Part shown: positions 36,219 to 42,889 of the stretch, one piece after another
How the letters are laid out: the number at the start of each line of letters is the position of its first letter
Position numbering within the stretch: the stretch's first letter is position 1
Assembly: GCF_014268815.2 (NCBI RefSeq)
Contig: NZ_JABWRE020000001.1
Location: 2,175,001 to 2,239,000, forward strand
Direction of reading: 5' to 3'
DNA length: 64,000 bases
From: Pseudomonas urmiensis
GTDB taxonomy: Bacteria; Pseudomonadota; Gammaproteobacteria; Pseudomonadales; Pseudomonadaceae
Made by a program: the position numbers and the translations under genes
The notes under the pieces: generated by a model
Database searches by the model: none
The model's input: the letters and a program-made list of their open reading frames with translations, nothing else
What the model was told of the DNA's origin: nothing

Positions 36219-36656
36219 TCATTCCGTCACATGCACACTGTCCAGGTAGGTACGCACTGCCCACAACGCCTCCTGGCTGAGAAAATCCGCCATCTTGGGC
36301 ATATACACCCGCCCATCGCGTACCGCGCCATTGCGCACGCGCTCGACAAACCACTCATCCCCCGCCGCGCCTTCATCGAGCATGCGCAGATCCGGGGCAA
36401 TCCCGCCCGACTTGGCCTCCAGGCCATGGCATGCCGCGCAGTTCTGGTTATACGCCGACGCACCGATGGACACCGCCTTGTCGTGATCCTTGCTGTCGCG
36501 ATACGGGTTTTCGGCGCGCCATTCGCTGCCAAGCGGCTCCAGCCCTTCGGTATTGACTGCCGTTGGGGTGACGTTGCCATGGGCGCTGGCAGCGCCGGCA
36601 GCGCACAGGCCAAGCATCAGCAGGGTGGATTTGCAGGCGTTTTTCACGATTGTCAT
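36219..36656 (-). CDS. pedF: Cytochrome c550 of the PQQ alcohol dehydrogenase
   Basis: 145-residue periplasmic cytochrome c (ExaB/PedF type). A signal peptide of about 26 residues (ends ASA before HGN) is followed by the single haem site Cys73-x-x-Cys76-His77 (NCAACHGLE) and a later MPKM that can give the axial Met. It takes electrons from the quinoprotein dehydrogenase, encoded divergently at 36915. The start at 36656 has GAGG upstream; a longer frame adds 12 residues without a signal-peptide character. Symbol by synteny with the ped/exa loci. Confidence 0.92.
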   Translation of the reverse strand: MTIVKNACKSTLLMLGLCAAGAASAHGNVTPTAVNTEGLEPLGSEWRAENPYRDSKDHDKAVSIGASAYNQNCAACHGLEAKSGGIAPDLRMLDEGAAGDEWFVERVRNGAVRDGRVYMPKMADFLSQEALWAVRTYLDSVHVTE

Positions 36657-36818
36657 TGTTCTGGCCTCGACTTCTGAGAGTGCACGCGCCACCTCTGAGA
36701 GCGAGGCGGTTGGAGCATCCTAGAAAGCGGCCAGGCCGGCCCCCATGCTGCTTTGGTGGCCGCGCCCTCCTCCCTTGGTCGTAGCCCGTGCGGGGCAGTG
36801 CCAAATCATGCCCGCCCT

Positions 36819-36853
36819 GGGAAGTTTTCCCGTAATGGCCGGGAAGATTTCCG
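36819..36853. promoter_or_regulatory. Two palindromic operator-like sites in the pedF-pedE promoter region
   Basis: GGGAAGTTTTCCC at 36819-36831 is a perfect inverted repeat, and GGGAAGATTTCCG at 36841-36853 is nearly so. Their starts are 22 bases apart, about two helical turns. They lie 62 bases and more upstream of the pedE start in the divergent region. A dimeric LuxR-type regulator such as AgmR is the obvious candidate; this assignment is inference. Confidence 0.5.
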
Positions 36854-36914
36854 TATCTCGCCGCGCGGTGGCGTTCCAGGCTATGCAGGCCACAACCTCA
36901 CTGGGAACTCCACC

Positions 36915-38774
36915 ATGACAACAAGAACGTTACCCGCCATGCTTTCGCCCCTTTCTGCTGCCCTGCTGCTGGCGAGCCTGGCCATTGGCGGTACCGCCCA
37001 GGCCAAGCCGGTCACCTGGGAAGACATCGCCGACGACCACAAGACCACCAACAACGTGCTGCAGTACGGCATGGGCACCAACGCCCAGCGCTGGAGCCCG
37101 CTGGCGCAGGTCAACGAGCAGAACGTGTTCAAGCTCACGCCAGCCTGGTCGTTCTCCTTCGGCGATGAGAAACAGCGCGGCCAGGAGTCCCAGGCCATCG
37201 TCAACGACGGGGTGATCTACGTCACCGGCTCCTACTCGCGGGTATTTGCCCTCGACGCCAAGACCGGCAAGCGCCTGTGGACCTACAACCACCGCCTGCC
37301 GGACAACATTCGCCCCTGCTGTGACGTGGTCAACCGCGGCGCGGCCATCTATGGCGACAAGATCTACTTCGGCACCCTCGATGCACGCTTGGTCGCGCTG
37401 AACAAGGACACCGGCAAGGTGGTGTGGAACAAGAAGTTCGGCGACCACAGCGCTGGCTACACCATGACCGGCGCCCCGACCATCGTCAAAGACCAGAAGA
37501 GCGGCAAGGTGCTGTTGATCCATGGCAGTTCTGGCGATGAGTTCGGTGTGGTCGGCCAGCTGTATGCACGTGACCCGGACACCGGTGAAGAGGTATGGAT
37601 GCGGCCCTTCGTCGAAGGCCACATGGGCCGCCTCAATGGTAAGGACAGCACGCCCACCGGCGACGTCAAGGCGCCCTCCTGGCCGGATGATCCGAGCACC
37701 GAGACCGGCAAGGTCGAGGCCTGGAGCCACGGTGGCGGCGCGCCTTGGCAGAGCGCCAGTTTCGATGCCGAAACCAACACCATCATCGTCGGTGCCGGTA
37801 ACCCCGGCCCCTGGAACACCTGGGCGCGCACCTCAAAGGACGGCAACCCGCACGACTACGACAGCCTGTACACCTCAGGCCAGGTCGGGGTCGACCCCAC
37901 CACCGGTGAGGTCAAGTGGTTCTACCAGCACACCCCCAACGATGCCTGGGACTTCTCGGGTAACAACGAGCTGGTGCTGTTCGACTACAAGGACAAGGAC
38001 GGCAAGCAGTTCAAGGCCACCGCCCACGCCGACCGCAACGGCTTCTTCTATGTGGTCGATCGCAGCAACGGCAAGCTGAAAAACGCCTTCCCGTTCGCCG
38101 ACAACATCACCTGGGCCAGCCATATCGACCTGAAAACCGGCCGCCCGGTGGAAAATGAAGGTCAGCGCCCGGCCAAGCCGGAGCCTGGGCAGACCAAGGG
38201 CAAGCCCGTGGAAGTGTCGCCGCCGTTCCTCGGCGGCAAGAACTGGAACCCCATGGCTTACAGCCAGGACACCGGCCTGTTCTATGTACCGTCCAACCAG
38301 TGGAAAGAAGAGTATTGGACCGAAGAGGTCAACTACAAGAAGGGCTCGGCGTACCTGGGCATGGGCTTTCGGATCAAGCGCATGTACGAGGACCACGTAG
38401 GCTCGCTGCGCGCCATGGACCCGACCACCGGCAAGATGGTCTGGGAGCACAAGGAGCGCTTGCCGCTGTGGGCCGGGGTGCTGGCAACCAAGGGCAACCT
38501 GGTGTTCACCGGCACCGGTGACGGCTACTTCAAGGCCTTCAACGCCAAAACCGGCGATGAGCTGTGGAAGTTCCAGACCGGCAGCGGCATCGTCTCCCCG
38601 CCTATCACTTGGGAGCAGGATGGTGAGCAGTACATCGGTGTGACCGTGGGCTACGGCGGCGCGGTGCCGCTGTGGGGTGGCGACATGGCCGAGCTGACCA
38701 AGCCGGTGGCGCAGGGTGGATCGTTCTGGGTGTTCAAGATCCCTGCGTGGGACACCAAGACCGCTCAGCGCTGA
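36915..38774 (+). CDS. pedE: PQQ-dependent alcohol dehydrogenase (ExaA/PedE type)
   Basis: 619-residue periplasmic quinoprotein. A signal peptide (ends AQAKPVTW) is followed by an eight-bladed propeller. The adjacent Cys135-Cys136 pair ([10 protein letters not shown]) forms the disulfide at the PQQ face. Catalytic Asp346 (NDAWDFSG) is followed two residues later by Ser348. In lanthanide-dependent enzymes an extra Asp stands there, so this copy should be the calcium type, PedE rather than PedH. It oxidises primary alcohols, including 2-phenylethanol in P. putida. The ATG at 36915 gives a proper signal peptide. Confidence 0.94.
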   Translation: MTTRTLPAMLSPLSAALLLASLAIGGTAQAKPVTWEDIADDHKTTNNVLQYGMGTNAQRWSPLAQVNEQNVFKLTPAWSFSFGDEKQRGQESQAIVNDGVIYVTGSYSRVFALDAKTGKRLWTYNHRLPDNIRPCCDVVNRGAAIYGDKIYFGTLDARLVALNKDTGKVVWNKKFGDHSAGYTMTGAPTIVKDQKSGKVLLIHGSSGDEFGVVGQLYARDPDTGEEVWMRPFVEGHMGRLNGKDSTPTGDVKAPSWPDDPSTETGKVEAWSHGGGAPWQSASFDAETNTIIVGAGNPGPWNTWARTSKDGNPHDYDSLYTSGQVGVDPTTGEVKWFYQHTPNDAWDFSGNNELVLFDYKDKDGKQFKATAHADRNGFFYVVDRSNGKLKNAFPFADNITWASHIDLKTGRPVENEGQRPAKPEPGQTKGKPVEVSPPFLGGKNWNPMAYSQDTGLFYVPSNQWKEEYWTEEVNYKKGSAYLGMGFRIKRMYEDHVGSLRAMDPTTGKMVWEHKERLPLWAGVLATKGNLVFTGTGDGYFKAFNAKTGDELWKFQTGSGIVSPPITWEQDGEQYIGVTVGYGGAVPLWGGDMAELTKPVAQGGSFWVFKIPAWDTKTAQR

Positions 38775-38800
38775 GCTAGATCACCGATTCACACCTCCCC

Positions 38801-38829
38801 TGCAGGAGCGGCGCACCGCCGCTCCTGCA
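38801..38829 (+). terminator. Strong hairpin after pedE
   Basis: Perfect 13-bp stem (TGCAGGAGCGGCG / CGCCGCTCCTGCA) with a 3-base loop, 26 bases past the pedE stop and 23 bases before the pentapeptide gene, followed by CATTT. With only a weak T-tract it may attenuate rather than end transcription, or protect the pedE mRNA. Confidence 0.6.
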
Positions 38830-38852
38830 CATTTGAAACCCTGGAGCCTGTC

Positions 38853-39497
38853 ATGAACTACCTGCCACTGGCCCTGCTGCTACTGCTCCCCAGCGCCTTC
38901 GCCGACGACCAGGCCGACGCGCCGCTGACGATCAATGGCTGCGTCATCGCCGCAGAAAGCAAATGCCCCAACGCCAACCTGCGGGGCGCCGACTTGAACA
39001 ACCAGGACCTGCGCAAGATGGACCTGTCCGGCGCTGACCTGCGCGAGGCCAATCTGCGCCATGCCCGGCTTGATCTGGCCAATCTGGAAAAAGCCGATCT
39101 GCGCGGCGCCAACCTGACCCGTGCCAGCCTGCAACAGAGCAACCTGCGCCTGGCCCAGCTGCAAGGGGCGACACTGGTCGCGGTCCAGGCCTGGGGGATG
39201 TTTGCCCAGGGTGCCAACTTCGAAAAAGCCGACCTGTCTGCGGCCTACCTGGAGTTCGCCAGGCTGTCGGGGGCCAAGCTGCATGGCACCTCGCTGAAGG
39301 CGGCCGACCTGGAAATGACCTGGCTGAGCAAGGCTGACCTCAAGGGCGCGAGCCTGGCCGATGCCAATTTGCAGGAGGCCAAGTTTGGCGAGAGCAACCT
39401 TGAGAATGCCGACCTGCGCGGGACGCGGCAGCACTATGCGAATTTCCAGGACAGCAATATGGAAGGTTGCCAGGGCTGCCCGGATTCTTGGCAGTGA
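38853..39497 (+). CDS. Exported pentapeptide-repeat protein
   Basis: 214 residues: signal peptide (MNYLPLALLLLLPSAFA), a CVIAAESKCPNANL segment, then about 25 tandem pentapeptides of the A(D/N)LXX type (ADLNNQDLRKMDLSGADLRE and so on), predicting a right-handed quadrilateral beta-helix. Two Cys near the end (GCQGCPD) may bond. Homologues sit beside quinoprotein dehydrogenase genes in several pseudomonads, so a role in the periplasmic PQQ system is plausible but untested as far as I know. Confidence 0.92.
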   Translation: MNYLPLALLLLLPSAFADDQADAPLTINGCVIAAESKCPNANLRGADLNNQDLRKMDLSGADLREANLRHARLDLANLEKADLRGANLTRASLQQSNLRLAQLQGATLVAVQAWGMFAQGANFEKADLSAAYLEFARLSGAKLHGTSLKAADLEMTWLSKADLKGASLADANLQEAKFGESNLENADLRGTRQHYANFQDSNMEGCQGCPDSWQ

Positions 39498-39518
39498 AGC
39501 GGCTTGGTGAGTCAGTTG

Positions 39519-39611
39519 CGGCCTCTTCGCGGGGCAAGCCCGCTCCCACGGGCTCAGCGCCAGCTTCAAGAACAGCCGGTATCTGTGGGAGCGGGCTTGC
39601 CCCGCGAAGGG
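39519..39611. repeat. Inverted REP pair between convergent genes
   Basis: Left REP GCGGCCTCTTCGCGGGGCAAGC at about 39519-39552 and right REP CTGTGGGAGCGGGCTTGCC at about 39581-39611 in opposite orientation, with about 28 bases between. They separate the pentapeptide gene from the convergent response regulator. Confidence 0.85.
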
Positions 39612-39629
39612 TCCTAACTAACACGCCAG

Positions 39630-40265
39630 TCAGGCCGCAACCCGCAGCAACCCCGCCTCGATGGCCAGGTGCACCAGTTCGGCCTGGCAACTGACCTGCA
39701 ATTTGCTCTTGAGCAAGGTCAGGTGATTGGACACGGTCTTGCTGCTGATACACAGCTGCTCGGCGATAGTGCGCACCGCCGTGCCCTTGGCCAGCATCAG
39801 GAAGATCTCCGTTTCACGCTGGGTCAACCCCTGCAAACGATCATCCCCATGTTGACGCGGCTGGCAGGCCAGCGCGGTCGCCAAGGCTTGCTCGATATAG
39901 GCATGTCCAGCCAAGGTTCGCTGCACCGCTTCGAGCAACACCTGCGGCGCCACCTGCTTGGACAAGAACCCACACGCCCCCGCTGCCAGGGCCTGACGTA
40001 CCAAGCCAAGCTCGGTATGTTCACTGAGAAACAGCACGCGTAACTGCGGCAGGCGCTGGCGCAGTCGCTTGGTAGTTTCCAATCCGCTGATGCCGGGCAA
40101 ATCGAAGTCCATGATCACCAGCCCCGGCACCTGGGCCTGGACCTGGGCCAGGGCCGCCTCGCCACTGTCGGCCTGCAGCACTCGCATCTCGGGCATCGCC
40201 TGGGCCAGGGTCGCCGCCAGGCCGATGCGCAGCAGCGGATGATCGTCCACCAGCAAAATGGCCAT
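39630..40265 (-). CDS. LuxR-type response regulator (EraR/ExaE-like)
   Basis: 211 residues: receiver with DDH and phospho-acceptor Asp53 (VIMDFDLPG) and a C-terminal LuxR helix-turn-helix (LTQRETEIFLMLAKGTAVRTIA). AGGAG precedes the ATG at 40265. By position beside pedE and agmR it corresponds to EraR (ExaE) of P. aeruginosa, which together with a sensor EraS controls agmR/erbR. No sensor kinase gene is present between it and agmR here, so it is an orphan at this locus. The match to EraR is by synteny. Confidence 0.88.
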   Translation of the reverse strand: MAILLVDDHPLLRIGLAATLAQAMPEMRVLQADSGEAALAQVQAQVPGLVIMDFDLPGISGLETTKRLRQRLPQLRVLFLSEHTELGLVRQALAAGACGFLSKQVAPQVLLEAVQRTLAGHAYIEQALATALACQPRQHGDDRLQGLTQRETEIFLMLAKGTAVRTIAEQLCISSKTVSNHLTLLKSKLQVSCQAELVHLAIEAGLLRVAA

Positions 40266-40466
40266 GGGGTGCTGCTCCTGCGCAAAGGTGTCGCCCCATG
40301 CTAGAAGTAGCGCGCCTGCCACCCTCTACTACTTTGGTACTGGTTTGCCTGGCGATGGTCGCATTCACAAAGCCTTGCTACCGGCTCTTAATAGCGGCAT
40401 AACAAGGGCTGCCGAGCAATTTGCCCCTTGCGTGCGAGCACACATACAACAATAAGGTGCACAGCC

Positions 40467-41132
40467 ATGTACAAGATCCTCATTGCCGACGATCACCCGT
40501 TGTTTCGCGAGGCCATCCACAATGTGATCGCCGATGGCTTTCCCGGTAGCGAAGTGATGGAGACCGCCGACCTCGACAGCGCCCTGGCCCTGACCGGTGA
40601 ACACGATGATCTGGACTTGATCCTGCTGGATCTGAACATGCCGGGCATGCATGGGCTGGGCGGGTTGATGAACCTGCGCAACGAAGCCCCGACCATTCCG
40701 GTGGTGATCGTGTCAGCCGAACAGGACAAGCAAGTGGTGTTGCAGGCGATCACCTATGGCGCGGTGGGATTTATCACCAAGTCCTCGCCGCGCTCGCAGA
40801 TGACCGAGGCGATCGAGCAGATTCTCAACGGCAACGTCTACCTGCCACCGGACATCATCCGCACCCAGAAACCGGGCAGCCGCCGCACGACCAGCGAGCA
40901 CCACGGCTTTGCCCCGGAGCTGCTGCAGGCGCTGACGCGCAAGCAACTGCTGGTGCTCGAGCGGATGACCAAGGGCGAGTCGAACAAGCAGATCGCCTAC
41001 AACCTGGATATCGCCGAGACCACGGTCAAGGCGCATGTCTCGGCGATTTTGCGCAAGCTCAATGTGCATAACCGCGTGCAGGCGATTCTCAGTGCTGGGG
41101 ATATCGATTTCAGTGCTTATCTGCGCCGGTGA
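40467..41132 (+). CDS. agmR: AgmR/ErbR-type response regulator of alcohol oxidation
   Basis: 221 residues, the length of AgmR/ErbR (PedR2 in P. putida). The receiver starts [20 protein letters not shown] with phospho-acceptor Asp55 ([10 protein letters not shown]); the C-terminal LuxR domain is [22 protein letters not shown]. In P. putida and P. aeruginosa this regulator activates pedE/exaA and PQQ-related genes. The ATG at 40467 follows AAGG; upstream in-frame starts lack similarity. It is divergent from the EraR-like gene across about 200 bases. Its cognate sensor PedS2/ErbS is not in the window. Confidence 0.92.
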   Translation: MYKILIADDHPLFREAIHNVIADGFPGSEVMETADLDSALALTGEHDDLDLILLDLNMPGMHGLGGLMNLRNEAPTIPVVIVSAEQDKQVVLQAITYGAVGFITKSSPRSQMTEAIEQILNGNVYLPPDIIRTQKPGSRRTTSEHHGFAPELLQALTRKQLLVLERMTKGESNKQIAYNLDIAETTVKAHVSAILRKLNVHNRVQAILSAGDIDFSAYLRR

Positions 41133-41139
41133 ACCTTAG

Positions 41140-41171
41140 TGCCTATTCGCGGGCAAGCCCGCTCCTACAGG
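41140..41171. repeat. REP element after agmR
   Basis: Single REP (TATTCGCGGGCAAGCCCGCT with CTACAGG) directly past the agmR stop codon. Confidence 0.82.
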
Positions 41172-41290
41172 GGGCCTTGCTGGTTTTGAGCGCAATGGTG
41201 TGTCAGAAAAATCATTGCGCCGATAGCATTTATCCATTGAACACCTTGTTACAGGTGCAGTAAGCTCGGGCTCATTCACTGGAGAGCAAC

Positions 41291-41410
41291 ATGACCCACA
41301 GCATCCACGACCACGCCAACCACACCGCTCGCATCCTGCGCCGCGTGCTGGCCGTTGTCGGCTGCTCGTCCGTTGCCAGCTTTTATTTTGGGTATTGGTT
41401 TAGCCACTAG
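41291..41410 (+). CDS. Candidate aromatic leader peptide of the DAHP synthase gene (39 aa)
   Basis: Short frame with a good ribosome site (GGAG, 6 bases before ATG). It starts MTHSIHDHANHTARILRRVL and ends SFYFGYWFSH. Six of its last nine residues are Phe, Tyr or Trp (codons 41381-41401). It is followed by a small hairpin, a strong terminator at 41471-41508 and then a DAHP synthase gene. This is the layout of an attenuation leader that senses charged aromatic tRNAs, as in pheA and trp leaders. Alternatively it is an independent small membrane-like peptide gene. Confidence 0.6.
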   Translation: MTHSIHDHANHTARILRRVLAVVGCSSVASFYFGYWFSH

Positions 41411-41508
41411 GCGCCGCTGATACCCCAACGGCGCCCACTCTTCGAGGGGCCGCCGAATACGAGAATACTCAACCCCCGGTCGGCTCCCCGACCGGGGGTT
41501 TTGCTTTT
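41410..41508 (+). promoter_or_regulatory. Putative transcription attenuator before the DAHP synthase gene
   Basis: Directly after the leader stop lies a 7-bp hairpin (GGCGCCG 41410-41416 / CGGCGCC 41429-41435). Next is GAGGGGCCGCCG at 41444-41455, which can pair in part with CGGCTCCCC (41481-41489). The terminator is AACCCCCGGTCGG / CCGACCGGGGGTT (41471-41500, perfect 13 bp, 4-base loop) followed by TTGCTTTT. Stalling at the aromatic codons would cover the first hairpin and could favour antitermination. The terminator itself is certain from sequence; the regulatory reading is inference. Confidence 0.6.
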
Positions 41509-41552
41509 CCAGACCTTTGAAAAACACACAGATTGCACCTGAGGACAGATCG

Positions 41553-41702
41553 ATGAACTACGCCACCTACGCCTACCCAAGCACCTGCGCCTGGCGATTT
41601 AGCCAATCCCGTTCGGGCCAGCCTGCCGCCTCCGTTCGGTCGATTCGTGGTGGCAATGCCGCACAACAACCCCATTTGACGATCTGTCGAACACCTCGAT
41701 AG
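41553..41702 (+). CDS. Second small ORF before the DAHP synthase gene, Tyr-rich start (49 aa)
   Basis: Reads MNYATYAYPSTCAWRFSQ, with three Tyr among the first eight residues and Trp-Arg-Phe shortly after, then a Gly/Arg/Gln-rich tail of low complexity. AGGA lies 7 bases before the ATG. It lies after the terminator and 50 bases before the DAHP synthase start. It could be a second leader controlling translation of the enzyme, or only a chance frame; nothing in the tail looks like a folded protein. Confidence 0.45.
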   Translation: MNYATYAYPSTCAWRFSQSRSGQPAASVRSIRGGNAAQQPHLTICRTPR

Positions 41703-41752
41703 GGCCGACTGCGCGGGCATCAACCCGCCGTCCGCCCAGGGAACAATACGCC

Positions 41753-42829
41753 ATGCAAGCCTCCAACCTCGCCCTGCCCCTGACCCAACCGCAAGCTGCC
41801 AACACCACCGTCAGCCAGCGTCTACCCAGCCCACACCTGCTCAAGCAGCAGATGCCGCTCTCCAGCGAGCTCGCCCAGCAAGTGCAGCAGCACCGCCAGG
41901 CCATCCGCAATATTCTTGAAGGCCGCGATTCGCGCCTGCTGGTCGTGGTTGGCCCGTGCTCGATCCACGACCCACGTTCAGCCCTGGAATACGCTGACCG
42001 CCTCGCCGCCTTGAGCCGTGAGGTCGATGACCAGTTGCTGCTGGTGATGCGCGCCTACGTGGAAAAACCGCGCACCACGGTCGGCTGGAAAGGCCTGGCC
42101 TACGATCCGCACCTCGATGGCAGCGACGACATGCACGCCGGTATCGCCCTCTCCCGTGGCTTGATGCTGAACATGCTCGAACGCGGGCTGCCGATTGCCA
42201 CCGAGCTGCTACAACCGATGGCTGCTGGCTACTTCGATGATCTGCTGGGCTGGGCCGCGATTGGTGCGCGCACTACCGAATCGCAGATTCACCGCGAGAT
42301 GGTCAGTGGGCTTGAGTTGCCAGTGGGCTTCAAGAATGGCACCGATGGCGGTATTGGCATTGCTTGCGATGCCATGCGCAGCGCGGCGCACCCGCATCGC
42401 CACTTCGGGATGGATGCGCAAGGCTACCCGGCGATCATCGAGACGCTGGGCAATCCTGATACACACCTGGTGCTGCGCGGTGGCCACAAAGGGCCGAACT
42501 ACGATGCCGATAGCGTGGCTCAGGCACGCATTGGCTTGGCCAAGGTCGGCCTGGCGGCGCGGATCATGGTGGACTGCAGCCATGCCAACAGTGGCAAGGA
42601 TCCGGCCAGGCAGCCGGCGGTGTTCGAACAGGTGCTGGCGCAACGCTTAGCAGGCGATACGTCGTTGGTAGGGGTGATGCTCGAGGGGCATTTGTTCGAT
42701 GGGTGCCAGGCGCTGGGCAAAACACCGTTGAAATACGGTGTGTCCATCACTGATGGTTGTTTGGGTTGGGACAAAACAGCGCAACTTCTCACGACTGCAG
42801 CGAGCAAACTCGCCCGCCAGGGTGCTTGA
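41753..42829 (+). CDS. aroF: 3-deoxy-7-phosphoheptulonate (DAHP) synthase, class I AroAI-beta/alpha type
   Basis: 358 residues. It condenses phosphoenolpyruvate and erythrose 4-phosphate, the first step of aromatic amino acid synthesis. Signatures are VVGPCSIHDPRSALEYADRL, RAYVEKPRTTVGWKGLAYDP (substrate Arg and Lys), GFKNGTDGG, LRGGHKGPNYD and IMVDCSHANSGKD (metal His). Length and the N-terminal extension fit the feedback-inhibited E. coli AroF/G/H group. Which aromatic acid inhibits it cannot be stated with certainty; the upstream leader region suggests aromatic control. The symbol is by family. Confidence 0.93.
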   Translation: MQASNLALPLTQPQAANTTVSQRLPSPHLLKQQMPLSSELAQQVQQHRQAIRNILEGRDSRLLVVVGPCSIHDPRSALEYADRLAALSREVDDQLLLVMRAYVEKPRTTVGWKGLAYDPHLDGSDDMHAGIALSRGLMLNMLERGLPIATELLQPMAAGYFDDLLGWAAIGARTTESQIHREMVSGLELPVGFKNGTDGGIGIACDAMRSAAHPHRHFGMDAQGYPAIIETLGNPDTHLVLRGGHKGPNYDADSVAQARIGLAKVGLAARIMVDCSHANSGKDPARQPAVFEQVLAQRLAGDTSLVGVMLEGHLFDGCQALGKTPLKYGVSITDGCLGWDKTAQLLTTAASKLARQGA

Positions 42830-42842
42830 GCCTTGGCCCAAA

Positions 42843-42877
42843 AGCACCCGCACTGCTGTAGGGCGGTTGCGGGTGCT
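42843..42877. terminator. Hairpin between convergent aroF and Ig-like gene
   Basis: 10-bp perfect stem (AGCACCCGCA / TGCGGGTGCT) with a 15-base loop, 14 bases past the aroF stop and 12 bases from the end of the minus-strand gene. It is likely shared by both; on the minus side the hairpin is followed by TTTTGGGCC. Confidence 0.6.
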
Positions 42878-42889
42878 GCTTAGCTGCAT

